Source: Gammaproteobacteria bacterium (lineage in GTDB: Bacteria > Pseudomonadota > Gammaproteobacteria > Steroidobacterales > Steroidobacteraceae). Taken from it: DNA of 35,156 bases. The position numbers and the translations under genes are program-made. The stretch covers positions 1 through 35,156 of the forward strand of contig DAHVQK010000016.1 in NCBI GenBank assembly GCA_027317845.1, given 5' to 3'. This document shows positions 1-7,676 of the stretch, piece by piece; position 1 is the stretch's first letter; the number at the start of each line of letters is the position of its first letter. The notes under the pieces were generated by a model that saw only the letters and a list, made by a program, of their open reading frames with translations, ran no database searches and was not told the DNA's origin.

Positions 1-27
1 AGCCGGAGCCCTTGCCAAGACTCCGAA

Positions 28-190
28 TCGGTTCGAGACGTCTTCTGGCTACCGGATCAGCCGGATCGCTGCGCCTTCCCGCCGGGGTGATCCCCGTCAG
101 TGGTGGGTCATTCAACCCTGCAGCGGCCGTCCCCGGATACAGCGGCGGGCCCGCCACGGATTTACACCGTGTTCCGTTTCCTCGAACCGA
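28..190 (-). promoter_or_regulatory. Cobalamin (B12) riboswitch, controlled gene off the left edge
   Basis: Read on the minus strand, this stretch carries the conserved blocks of the adenosylcobalamin aptamer: GGAAACGGAACACGGTGTAAATCC, then GGCGGGCCCGCCGCTGT, and near the 3' end AGCCAGAAGACGTC, which matches the family's GCCAGGAGACCTGCC block. The outer ends form a perfect 10-bp P1 helix: TCGGTTCGAG at 28-37 is the reverse complement of CTCGAACCGA at 181-190. The family represses B12 uptake (btuB-like receptors) or B12 synthesis genes when cobalamin is plentiful. The regulated gene would be transcribed leftward, beyond base 1, so its identity is unknown. The 62-aa ORF across this region is spurious. 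Confidence 0.9.
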
Positions 191-201
191 AACGAAGTGA
201 A

Positions 202-230
202 ATTGTCTCTCGCGCTCTTGGGTCCGTCAA
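202..230 (-). promoter_or_regulatory. Promoter for the cobalamin riboswitch transcript
   Basis: On the minus strand TTGACG (230-225) is followed after 17 bases by GACAAT (207-202), matching five and four bases of the sigma-70 -35 and -10 consensus. The predicted transcription start, about 195, falls only a few bases ahead of the riboswitch P1 helix, which supports the call. Confidence 0.55.
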
Positions 231-690
231 GCTCTCCGGTGAAACCTCTTCTGTGCGCACACAGCAATCCGCGCCGGCAATCACGCAAACCGCACACTCA
301 TCGCGTCGTGGCGACCGCACCGAGGTGACATCTGAGTCACCCTTTGCGTCACAGCCCGCGCACGCCGCTCGCGCTGGCGTCATCGGTGTTGGTATTCAGC
401 TCTTCGCATCGCGCCCTTTCGGGGGAGTCACTTCATACACCTTTTGCGCCAGCGAAACGCAACGGGTGCCCCCCGGACTTTTCCCGGACCGGGAGTGAGC
501 CGGGAGAGCACCGACACATCACACGCCGTGCGTGCGATGGCGCCATCGGTAGCCAGTGGGGGAGCAAGCCTGTAGCATGGCAAGTGAAGCCGACGGTGCG
601 ACGGCCGCGGTGCGTGGCGTGGACGCCATTTGCAATCAATGGCCTGACTGCGCACCCCCATGGATCAGATGGAATCGAGCGAGGCCCCCG
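231..690. other. Intergenic region with a small palindrome
   Basis: This 460-base gap separates the leftward riboswitch transcript from the rightward transaldolase gene. Several ORFs cross it in different frames, but none looks like a protein: their composition is Arg/Pro-rich and shadow-like. The one structured element is GGTGACATCTGAGTCACC at 324-341 (6-bp arms), followed at 347-351 by a further GTCAC. It may be an operator for either divergent transcript. I could not identify a convincing promoter for the transaldolase gene. Confidence 0.35.
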
Positions 691-1779
691 ATGAACAAAG
701 CGACTCTCGAGCTCAATCGCGCAGGCCAGAGCCTGTGGCTGGACAACATCACGCGCGAGCTGCTGACGAGCGGCACGCTGCAACGGTACATCGAGGACCT
801 CTCGGTCACCGGCCTCACCTCGAACCCGACGATCTTCGATCAGGCGATGAAGCACGGCGCCGCCTATGACGAGGACCTGCGCCGGCTCGCGACCCAAGGC
901 CTTACCGCCGAAGAGGCGTTCTTCGAAATCGCCTTGCAGGACCTCACGCGAGCGGCCGACCTGTTTCGCCCCGTTCACGAGCGCACCGACCGCTTGGACG
1001 GCTGGGTATCACTCGAGGTGTCACCTCACCTCGCGCGTGATGCACGCGCGACATTCGCACAGGCGCGGCAGCTGCACGAGCGGGCCGCCCGACCCAATCT
1101 GTTCATCAAGATACCCGGCACCCGGGAAGGCCTGCCGGCGATCGAGGAGGCGATCTTCGCCGGCGTATCGGTCAACGTGACGCTGCTGTTCTCGCCGCAG
1201 CAATACATTGCGGCGGCGGAGGCCTGGCTGCGCGGCATCGAGCGGCGCATCGAGGCGGGACTGAATCCCAACGTCGCCTCCGTTGCCTCTCTGTTCCTGA
1301 GCCGCTGGGATGTGGCGACCGCCGGCAAGGTGCCCGCGGCGCTCGTCAACCGGCTGGGTCTCGCCATCGGTCGCAGCGCCTACAAGGCGTATTGCGGCCT
1401 GTTGACCTCTTCGCGCTGGCTGCGCGCCATGAACGCCGGCGCCCGGCCGCAGCGTCTGCTCTTTGCCAGCACCGGAACCAAGGATCCGAAGGCCTCGGAC
1501 GTGCTTTACGTCGAGGGACTCGTTGCGCCCCTCACCATCAACACCATGCCGGAGAACACGCTCAAGGCGTTCGCCGACCACGGAAGCCTCGGGCGGGCGA
1601 TCGGTGCGGATGGGGGAGACAGCGAGGCGGTGCTCGCGGAGTTCGGCCAGGCGGGTGTCGATCTGCCGGCGCTTGCCGCCAGGTTGCAGGAAGAGGGGGC
1701 TGCCGCCTTCGTCAAGTCCTGGGACGAACTGCTCGGCGGCATTGGCACGAAGGCCGCGGCGCTCAGGAAATCGGCGTAA
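691..1779 (+). CDS. tal: Transaldolase
   Basis: The 362-residue product is a transaldolase, which transfers a dihydroxyacetone unit between sedoheptulose-7-phosphate and glyceraldehyde-3-phosphate in the cytosolic non-oxidative pentose phosphate pathway. Visible family motifs are VTGLTSNPTIFDQA (about 39-52) and NLFIKIPGTREG (136-147). Lys140 in the latter is the expected Schiff-base lysine. The stretch ISVNVTLLFS-like (VSVNVTLLFS) follows. The length fits the longer ~360-residue transaldolases rather than the ~317-residue E. coli TalB type. The ORF track starts at 556, but the family homology begins at ATG 691 (MNKATLELNRAGQSLWLDNITREL), so I use that. No strong ribosome binding site is visible. 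It appears to be a single gene. Confidence 0.93.
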   Translation: MNKATLELNRAGQSLWLDNITRELLTSGTLQRYIEDLSVTGLTSNPTIFDQAMKHGAAYDEDLRRLATQGLTAEEAFFEIALQDLTRAADLFRPVHERTDRLDGWVSLEVSPHLARDARATFAQARQLHERAARPNLFIKIPGTREGLPAIEEAIFAGVSVNVTLLFSPQQYIAAAEAWLRGIERRIEAGLNPNVASVASLFLSRWDVATAGKVPAALVNRLGLAIGRSAYKAYCGLLTSSRWLRAMNAGARPQRLLFASTGTKDPKASDVLYVEGLVAPLTINTMPENTLKAFADHGSLGRAIGADGGDSEAVLAEFGQAGVDLPALAARLQEEGAAAFVKSWDELLGGIGTKAAALRKSA

Positions 1780-1826
1780 TCGGCGGGGGCGCGAGATGTT
1801 CGCGCCCCCGCATCGCGGCGCGAACC

Positions 1827-2216
1827 TCACTTCTGTTTCGCGCCGCGCTCGGCGGCGGCGATGGCGTCCTTCCCGCAGGCCGGCGCCTCGGGCTGCTCGA
1901 GGGGATAAAGCTCATCGAGCTGCCTGCAGGCGAGGCGGGCGGTCTCTTCGACCCGCCACCTGAGCTCCCCCGCGCCCGCGTGGGCCCTCAGATCGAGGTC
2001 CTCGTAAGCAACCCATCGTGTAACGGAGACCTCCTCGGTTCGGATCGTGGAGGATCCTCGCGTGTGTCCGATGGTAGGCGGGGCCGAGGCGCCGTCCATA
2101 CGCATTTGGCGCACCGGTCGCCGGCTCTGCGGCGGACCCCTACGTGAATCCACTGATTTGTCGCGTGTGACTCGGGCATACGGTATCGGGCAGGTCACCG
2201 CGGGTTTCGACTGCAT
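1827..2216 (-). CDS. UrcA-like small protein, N-terminus atypical
   Basis: The C-terminal half (about residues 63-129) resembles the UrcA family: VAYEDLDLRAHAGAGELRWRVEETARLACRQL, then a spaced Cys near PACGKDAIAAA. UrcA proteins are small (~100 aa) exported proteins of unknown function, common in Xanthomonadales and sphingomonads. Here the first 60 residues are Arg/Pro-rich and contain no signal peptide, and I found none in the other minus frames. The gene may therefore have lost its export signal, or the true start may lie further inside the ORF. It is divergent from the kinase/ATPase gene at 2257. I am fairly sure of the domain resemblance and unsure that the gene is functional. Confidence 0.5.
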   Translation of the reverse strand: MQSKPAVTCPIPYARVTRDKSVDSRRGPPQSRRPVRQMRMDGASAPPTIGHTRGSSTIRTEEVSVTRWVAYEDLDLRAHAGAGELRWRVEETARLACRQLDELYPLEQPEAPACGKDAIAAAERGAKQK

Positions 2217-2256
2217 GTTTCGCGCGCAACGGGTAGCCGGAGAGAGTCATCGGGGA

Positions 2257-3855
2257 GTGCCCGATGTCATTTCCGCTCTCATGAATCCGCGGGCCTATCC
2301 GCATCCGGCCGAGGCGCTCGAGCTCATCGAGACACCCATCTCGTGGGTGCTGTTGGCGGGGGAGTTCGCGTACAAGATCAAGCGGCCGGTGCGCTATCCG
2401 TTCATCGACCTCAGATCGGTCGCCCGCCGCAGATTCCTCTGCGAGGAGGAGTTGCGTCTCAACAGACGATTCGCGCCGCAGCTTTACCTCGAGGTGTGTG
2501 ATGTCGTGAGCGAGGCGGGAGAGCCGCGGATTCGCCTGCGGATCGCACATCCAGGCGGTGCCCACGGGGGCGCGCTCGAGGCGGCCGTGCGCATGCGCCG
2601 ATTCTCGAGGCGCGACGAGCTCGATCAGCTACTCGCGACACATCGCGTCGAGCCGCTCGAACTCGAGATTTTTGGCCGCAGCATCGCCGATGTGCACGCG
2701 ACGCTGCCCGCGGCGGAAGCGGCTTCGCCCGCGGGCACCCCGAACGGTGTCAAGGCGCAGTTGGGCCGAAATCTCCTGGAATGCGCCGATGCGGCCGGCG
2801 CGCTCGGCACCGCTGAGGAGGTGCTTGCGCTGCGCGAGGGACTCGAGAGGCGCATCTTCGCGGCTCTGGCGGACATCGCCTCGAGGAGGGAGCGCGGACG
2901 CGTACGGGAGTGTCATGGCGATCTGCACAGTCGCAACATCGTGCGCCTGGATCAGCGATTGGTCGCATTCGACTGCCTGGAGTACGAGCCGGCATTCCGC
3001 TGGATCGACGTGGCCGATGAGATCGCGTTCCTCACGAGCGATCTGGCATCGCGTCACTTCGACCGTCATGCCCAGGCATTTCTCAGGGGATATCTCGCGC
3101 AGAGCGGCGATTACCACGCCTGCCGGGTCATCAGGCTCTATGAGGCGCATCGCGCCCTCGTTCGCGCGAAGGTCGCGGCGCTGTCCGCGGCCGCTCTGGC
3201 GGAGGGAGCGGAGCGGGAGTCGGTCCGGTTGGAGCATCTGAGTCTGATCACGCACGCGCTCGAGGCGCTCTCGCCCCGCAGTCCGGTGCTCATGCTCATG
3301 TGCGGTGTGTCGGGCTCGGGCAAGACCTGGCTGTCCCGGCTGCTCGCGGAGCACCTCGCGGCGCTGCACCTGAGGTCGGATGTCGAGCGCAAGCGCAGCG
3401 CGGGACTTCACCCGCTGGCGCATTCCCATTCTGACCTCGCCACGGGATTGTATTCGAGCGAGATGAGCCAGCGGGTCTACGAGGACCTGGCGCAGGCCGC
3501 GCGCGATGGGTTGTCAGGTGGCTACAACGTCATCGTCGATGCCACGTTTCTGCGCCGCGAGCAGCGGGCCCGGTTCGCAGAGCTCGGTGTTGCGTGCGCC
3601 TCCGCGACCCATTTCGTGTGCTGCCAGGCGCCACTGTCGGTGCTGCGCGCGCGGATTCTGGCGCGCGCGCGCACCGGACTCGATCCGTCGGAGGCCGACC
3701 TGTCCGTGCTCGACTGGCAGCGCGAGCACATCGAGCCCTTCGGCTCGGATGACCCATTCGATGTCATCCATGTCGAGTCGGACGATCCAGAGGCGCTGGA
3801 GAAGGTGTTGCGTCGAACGCGGCAACGGCCGGGACATCACGTCCCGGCCGTCTGA
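2257..3855 (+). CDS. Fused APH-type kinase / P-loop ATPase (COG2187-COG0645)
   Basis: The ~532-residue protein has two parts. Residues 1-330 form an aminoglycoside-phosphotransferase-like kinase domain with the catalytic loop CHGDLHSRNIV (HGDLH at 220-224) and a downstream metal-binding Asp in VAFDCLEYEP (about 238). Residues 345-530 form a P-loop kinase/ATPase domain with Walker A GVSGSGKT (350-357). This fusion is a widespread family without an established substrate, so calling it an antibiotic-resistance enzyme would be wrong. The ORF track starts at 2047, but homology to family N-termini (DVISALMNPRAYPHPAEALELIETPISWVLL) points to GTG 2257, with GGAGAG about 12 bases upstream; ATG 2281 is the alternative. 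The length fits the family. Confidence 0.82.
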   Translation: MPDVISALMNPRAYPHPAEALELIETPISWVLLAGEFAYKIKRPVRYPFIDLRSVARRRFLCEEELRLNRRFAPQLYLEVCDVVSEAGEPRIRLRIAHPGGAHGGALEAAVRMRRFSRRDELDQLLATHRVEPLELEIFGRSIADVHATLPAAEAASPAGTPNGVKAQLGRNLLECADAAGALGTAEEVLALREGLERRIFAALADIASRRERGRVRECHGDLHSRNIVRLDQRLVAFDCLEYEPAFRWIDVADEIAFLTSDLASRHFDRHAQAFLRGYLAQSGDYHACRVIRLYEAHRALVRAKVAALSAAALAEGAERESVRLEHLSLITHALEALSPRSPVLMLMCGVSGSGKTWLSRLLAEHLAALHLRSDVERKRSAGLHPLAHSHSDLATGLYSSEMSQRVYEDLAQAARDGLSGGYNVIVDATFLRREQRARFAELGVACASATHFVCCQAPLSVLRARILARARTGLDPSEADLSVLDWQREHIEPFGSDDPFDVIHVESDDPEALEKVLRRTRQRPGHHVPAV

Positions 3856-3875
3856 TCGGCTCACCTCGAGGGGCG

Positions 3876-4808
3876 TCACTCCTGGATCGATCCGCTCGCT
3901 GCACCGCCGCCCTGGGCCGACGCGGAGGCGGAAGCCGAAGGAGGGCGCGACAGCGTGCTCTGGCCGGCGGCCGAACCGCTCAGGGAAGAGTCTCCCGCGG
4001 CGGAGGCGTTTCCCGCCGATCCCTGGGCCGCGGCACCCTCGCCGAACCCGCCGGTGAGGCCGCCGCTCGCGCCGTTGGGTCCCTGCGTATCGCCCACGGG
4101 AAGGACTGTTGAGCCGAGCGAACCGCCATTTGCTCCGGAGCCGTGTGTGGCGCTGGCGGAAGCGCTTGAGCCGGCATCGCCCCCGGCCGTGCCGGCGGCA
4201 TCACCTGCCATCGAGCTCATGAGGCTGCTCGCCGCGCCGGCGGGTGTGGTGTTGCCGGTCGGCGTACCAGACTGCGCAGCTCCTCCCGCACTGCCGCTCG
4301 CACGACCCGCGGCATTCGAGGCTCCACTGATGGTGCCGGCAGGCTCGAGAGCGCTCGCCGTCGCGGTGCCGGACTCGACGGCTCCAGCGCCCGTGGCCGC
4401 GGCATTGCCGGTCAGCGCACGGCTCGTGTCGGCGGTGGCGGCGCCTGCGGCCTCACCGCTGCCGATCACGGTGCCCGTGACGGTTCCGGTCCTGTGAGCG
4501 GCGCCCTGGGCGACGCTCTGCGCGGCTCCGCGCAGGGCGCTCCGGGTTGCTCCTGCGGGGTTGCGCAGCCGCCCGATCGCCCCCATTTGACCTGCGGCCG
4601 AGCCACTGAGGCTGCCGAACCCGCCGCCCTGGCCCTGGATCATTCCGCCGGGACCGAACCCGCCGCCAAGACCACCGCCGAGCATCCCGCCGGCGGCTCC
4701 GCCCACGGCCCCTCCCAGGCCGCCGCCGAGCAGCTGGGCATGCGCCGGTGCGGTGAAGGTCAACGCGGCGGCAATGGCGATACTCGCGAACAGATGGGGT
4801 TTGTGCAT
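3876..4808 (-). CDS. Secreted Gly/Ala/Ser-rich low-complexity protein
   Basis: This 310-residue protein starts with a clear Sec signal peptide, MHKPHLFASIAIAAALTFTAPAHA, with a probable AHA|Q cleavage after residue 24. A glycine-repeat segment follows (LLGGGLGGAVGGAAGGMLGGGLGGGFGPGG, about 26-55), and then a long Gly/Ala/Ser/Thr-rich tail with no recognisable domain and no cysteines that I see. It lies 99 bases downstream of the subtilase gene on the same strand and has its own GCGGAG ribosome binding site, so the two are probably co-transcribed. Cell-surface, matrix or protease-substrate roles are possible but not shown. Low complexity makes homology-based naming unreliable. The plus-strand ORF over it is a compositional shadow. 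Confidence 0.75.
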   Translation of the reverse strand: MHKPHLFASIAIAAALTFTAPAHAQLLGGGLGGAVGGAAGGMLGGGLGGGFGPGGMIQGQGGGFGSLSGSAAGQMGAIGRLRNPAGATRSALRGAAQSVAQGAAHRTGTVTGTVIGSGEAAGAATADTSRALTGNAAATGAGAVESGTATASALEPAGTISGASNAAGRASGSAGGAAQSGTPTGNTTPAGAASSLMSSMAGDAAGTAGGDAGSSASASATHGSGANGGSLGSTVLPVGDTQGPNGASGGLTGGFGEGAAAQGSAGNASAAGDSSLSGSAAGQSTLSRPPSASASASAQGGGAASGSIQE

Positions 4809-4907
4809 GATCGTTCTCCGCTTGGGGCAGCGGTCGATCCGCGCCCTTCATGGAGAACTACGTGCGGGAGGTCCGGATTCTTCCCGAGGGCGCAATTTTT
4901 TTTTGAA

Positions 4908-6248
4908 TTACCGCGAGTCGGTGGTGGTGCGCCCGGTGTTCTCGGGCAGGCGGGCGCCCACCAGGCCGTAGCCATACACCGGGTTGCGGCCAGGGGCTCC
5001 GAGATGAGTGGCTCGCCGTATGAGGTCCTCGAGCGCTTCTCGGGTGGCCTGTGGATCCGGCCGGCGCAGCTGCCGCGCCAGTAGTCCCGCCACCAGGGGG
5101 GCGGCGAACGAGGTTCCTCGTACCGCCGCGAGGCCGCTTGGCATGCTGGCCGCCTCGATGTCGGCACCCGGAGCGGCGAACATGACCTGTGGTCCGCGCT
5201 CGGCCTCGAACAGTACCCGACGGTGCCCGTCCACCGCGGTGACACCGATGACGCCGGGATAGGCCGCCGGATACAGCGGCGGGGCGGCCGGGCCGTCATT
5301 GCCGACGGCGGCCACGATGAGCGCGCCCCGCGCGAGCACGCGATCCACCACCTGTTGCATCAGTGCATTCGGCGGCCCGACCAGGCTGACGTTGATGACC
5401 GGAACGCCTTGCTGCGCGAGCCACGCGAACGACGCGGCGATCGCATCCACCGCCCCGCCGGTCGGCCTGCCGCAATACACATCGGCGGCATACAACACCG
5501 CCCCGGGGTCGGCGCCCGCGAAGCGCTCGTCGCGGCCGACCATGAGCGAGGCGACCGCCGTGCCATGCGCGCTCGGTACCAGGGCGCCGCCGCAGCCCTG
5601 TCGGTGAATGATTTCCTGCCGAAACACGGACTGTCCGGTATCGATTCCGCCGTCGATCAGTCCGAGCGCCGCCCGTGTCGCGCTCGCAGGGTCTGCCGTC
5701 ACGGCGGCCGGTGCGGTGGCGGGAGTTCCGCGCCGGGGTCTTTGCTGCCGGAGGATCGTGCCGCTGTCGGTATAGATGTGGTTGTAATCATAGGTGCCCG
5801 TGGGATCGAGCCTGCGCAGCTCTTGCAGCGCGCGAGAGGTGGATACCCCACGCGGTGCACGGAGCACGACGAGTCGCATCCCGAGCGCCTCGAGCGACCT
5901 CACCCTCACGACGGAGTAACCCGCGGTGCCCGCCCGCGCGAGCGCCACATCCGTGGGGGACAGCGCGAGCACTTCGCCGCGGACCACCGGATCGCCCTGG
6001 GGATCGGCCGCGATGAGGTGCGGGTAGCGGCGCAGCAGGGCGAGGAGGTGGCGCTTGCGTGCCTCCTCGAGGCGGCGCAGGCGCCGATGCAGAGTGTTCG
6101 TGAGCGCGGGAAGAGTCTGGCCAAGCCCCGGGAGACCGAGCCCGGGTAGTCCTTCGGGCAACAGCGGCCCCCCCGTGCCCCCGGGGAGCGCGATCTGCGC
6201 AGCGGCCGCCGGCACGAGGAGCAGGGTGATCAGCCATGCGCGCAACAT
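4908..6248 (-). CDS. Secreted subtilisin-like serine protease (S8)
   Basis: This 446-residue peptidase S8 has the full catalytic set: Asp199 in LGLIDGGIDTG, His228 in SAHGTAVASL, the oxyanion Asn317 in AAVGNDGP, and Ser380 in RGTSFAAPLVAGLL. It begins with a signal peptide, MLRAWLITLLLVPAAAAQ. A Gly/Pro/Leu-rich linker comes next, and then a region (about 50-165) that looks like an inhibitory propeptide (ALGMRLVVLRAPRGVSTSRALQELRRLDP). It should be exported and mature by cutting near residues 165-190. The gene is divergent from an ECF sigma factor and is followed by the secreted low-complexity protein, suggesting a shared regulatory unit. The substrate is unknown. Confidence 0.9.
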   Translation of the reverse strand: MLRAWLITLLLVPAAAAQIALPGGTGGPLLPEGLPGLGLPGLGQTLPALTNTLHRRLRRLEEARKRHLLALLRRYPHLIAADPQGDPVVRGEVLALSPTDVALARAGTAGYSVVRVRSLEALGMRLVVLRAPRGVSTSRALQELRRLDPTGTYDYNHIYTDSGTILRQQRPRRGTPATAPAAVTADPASATRAALGLIDGGIDTGQSVFRQEIIHRQGCGGALVPSAHGTAVASLMVGRDERFAGADPGAVLYAADVYCGRPTGGAVDAIAASFAWLAQQGVPVINVSLVGPPNALMQQVVDRVLARGALIVAAVGNDGPAAPPLYPAAYPGVIGVTAVDGHRRVLFEAERGPQVMFAAPGADIEAASMPSGLAAVRGTSFAAPLVAGLLARQLRRPDPQATREALEDLIRRATHLGAPGRNPVYGYGLVGARLPENTGRTTTDSR

Positions 6249-6288
6249 GCGGCCAATGTAGCACTGGATTTTGGTTCTGGGCGCGGAT

Positions 6289-6317
6289 GGAAGAAAATGG
6301 CTCTCCCGCTCGTCGTA
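6289..6317 (+). promoter_or_regulatory. Possible ECF-type promoter for the sigma factor gene
   Basis: GGAAGAA (6289-6295) and CGTC (6311-6314) resemble the GGAAC...CGTC pattern of ECF-sigma promoters, with 15 bases between them. The predicted start would sit almost at the ATG of the sigma gene, implying a very short leader or use of the ATG at 6332. This is a pattern match only. Confidence 0.25.
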
Positions 6318-6322
6318 CGTAG

Positions 6323-6838
6323 ATGACAGGCATGGGCCCAGCGATCGAGGACCTTCGTGATCGGATCATCGACATCCTGCCGCGCCTGCGGCGATTCGCG
6401 CGCTCCCTGGCGCGAGATCCGCACGATGCGGATGACTTGGTGCAGATCACGGTGGAGCGTGCGCTCACCCACGCCGATCAGCTGCACCCGGACTCGCGCC
6501 TCGCCAGCTGGCTGTTCGGCATCCTGCGCAACGCGTGGATCGATGAGGGCCGCAGCCGGCATCGGCGAGAGCCCCTGCACGCGCCCGAGGAGCTTGCCGA
6601 AACCGTGGGTGATCCCACGGCGGGTTCCCAGGCGGAGCTGCTTTGCGTGCAGGATGCGCTCGCGCGGCTGCCAGAGGAGCAACGCCTCGCCGTCAGCCTG
6701 GTGCTCATCGAAGGGCTTTCGTACAAAGAGGCGGCGCATGTCATGAACGTGCCCATCGGAACGTTGACCAGCCGTCTCGCGCGCGGCCGGGAAGCATTGC
6801 AGGAAATGCTGGGAGACACCTCGGAGGCACCCCGATGA
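6323..6838 (+). CDS. ECF-family RNA polymerase sigma factor
   Basis: The 171-residue protein has the two-domain ECF layout. Sigma region 2 (about 10-80) includes ARSLARDPHDADDLVQITVERAL and the RLASWLFGILRNAWID segment. Region 4 (about 112-162) includes ALARLPEEQRLAVSLVLIEGLSYKEAAHVMNVPIGTLTSRLARGREAL, a typical -35-binding helix-turn-helix. Its stop overlaps the ATG of the anti-sigma gene by 4 bp (ATGA), so the two are translationally coupled. The divergent subtilase gene is an obvious candidate target. ATG 6323 is taken as the start; ATG 6332 is equally possible, and neither has a strong ribosome binding site. The stimulus is not evident from sequence. Confidence 0.9.
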   Translation: MTGMGPAIEDLRDRIIDILPRLRRFARSLARDPHDADDLVQITVERALTHADQLHPDSRLASWLFGILRNAWIDEGRSRHRREPLHAPEELAETVGDPTAGSQAELLCVQDALARLPEEQRLAVSLVLIEGLSYKEAAHVMNVPIGTLTSRLARGREALQEMLGDTSEAPR

Positions 6839-7581
6839 GGTTCTCCGAGGAGGTACTGATGGCCTATGCCGACAACGAGCTGGATGAGAAGACCCGGGCC
6901 GCCGTCGAGGCCGCCATGGCCACCGATCCGCAGATCGCGCGCCATGTTGCGCATCACCAGAGGATGCGCGCGCGCCTCCGGTCCGCCTTCGAGCCGGTGA
7001 TCGGGCAGCCCGTGCCGGCCCGCCTGCTCGAGGCCGCCCGCGGCGCTGCGGCAACGGCCCGCGACCCAGGAAGGAGCAACGTGATACCGCTGCCGCGCCG
7101 GGGCGCTCGTGGCGGGTCATTGCCGCGCTGGGCCGCGCTCGCGGCGAGTCTCGCAATCGGTGTTCTCGGTGGGTGGCTCGCCTTTCGCATCGTTGGCTCG
7201 GGACCGATCACGATGCGCAACGGCCACATGCAGGCGCGCGGCCTGCTGGCGGCCGCTCTCACGACTCAGCTCGCCTCTCGCCAGAGCGCCGCGCAACCCG
7301 TCCAGATCGGGGTGAGTTTCCGATCGAAGAGCGGTGAGTACTGCCGGACGTTCTCGATGCGTGCGCCCGCGATTGCGGGTCTTGCCTGTCATGCGGCGCA
7401 GGGCTGGCGGCTACAGGTGTTGACGGGGACACCGGAAGAGGGCGCCGCCACGGGCGGTTATCGCCAGGCGGCATCGCCGGTGGCTGCGCCCGTGGTGGCC
7501 GCTGTCAACGCGGAGATCTCCGGCGAGCCGTTGGATGCCCGCGCCGAGGCCGCCGCCCGCCGCGAGGGCTGGACTCCCTGA
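6835..7581 (+). CDS. Membrane anti-sigma factor partner of the ECF sigma
   Basis: This 248-residue protein has a short N-terminal sigma-binding region (MRFSEEVLMAYADNELDEKTRAAVEAAMATDPQIARHVAHHQRMR) typical of anti-sigma factors. A single membrane span follows (about 98-120, WAALAASLAIGVLGGWLAF), then a periplasmic domain of ~125 residues. The usual zinc-binding HxxxCxxC motif of ZAS anti-sigmas is absent: the N-terminal region has no cysteine. Two cysteines occur only in the outer domain (EYCRTFS and GLACHAA) and could form a disulfide that senses the envelope. The ATG overlaps the sigma stop codon. The track's longer ORF from 6643 is an upstream extension in an out-of-family frame. Confidence 0.87.
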   Translation: MRFSEEVLMAYADNELDEKTRAAVEAAMATDPQIARHVAHHQRMRARLRSAFEPVIGQPVPARLLEAARGAAATARDPGRSNVIPLPRRGARGGSLPRWAALAASLAIGVLGGWLAFRIVGSGPITMRNGHMQARGLLAAALTTQLASRQSAAQPVQIGVSFRSKSGEYCRTFSMRAPAIAGLACHAAQGWRLQVLTGTPEEGAATGGYRQAASPVAAPVVAAVNAEISGEPLDARAEAAARREGWTP

Positions 7582-7640
7582 TCGCTTCAGGCCGCTCTGC
7601 ACCTCTGCCTCGAGGGACTGCCATAGGCCGCAAGAGGCGG

Positions 7641-7670
7641 CGCCGGAACCGGCCGCTGCCGGCCCCGGCG
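7641..7670. terminator. GC-rich hairpin between convergent genes
   Basis: CGCCGG-AA-CCGGC-cgct-GCCGG-CC-CCGGCG forms an 11-bp interrupted stem in the 95-base gap between the anti-sigma gene and the convergent pirin gene. It has no T-tract on either side, so it may be a bidirectional transcript-end structure rather than a classical intrinsic terminator. Confidence 0.4.
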
Positions 7671-7676
7671 TAGGAC

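Noticed and set aside
3955-4497. 180-aa Pro/Ala-rich plus-strand ORF
   Set aside because: Opposite-strand reading of the Gly/Ala/Ser-rich secreted protein; the signal peptide and ribosome site are on the minus strand.
4891-4910. Run of nine T beside the subtilase stop as an intrinsic terminator
   Set aside because: No stem precedes it on the plus strand, and on the minus strand it is a run of A, so it is not a terminator.
5223-6149. 308-aa plus-strand ORF antisense to the subtilase
   Set aside because: The minus-strand reading holds a full S8 triad; this one is compositional.
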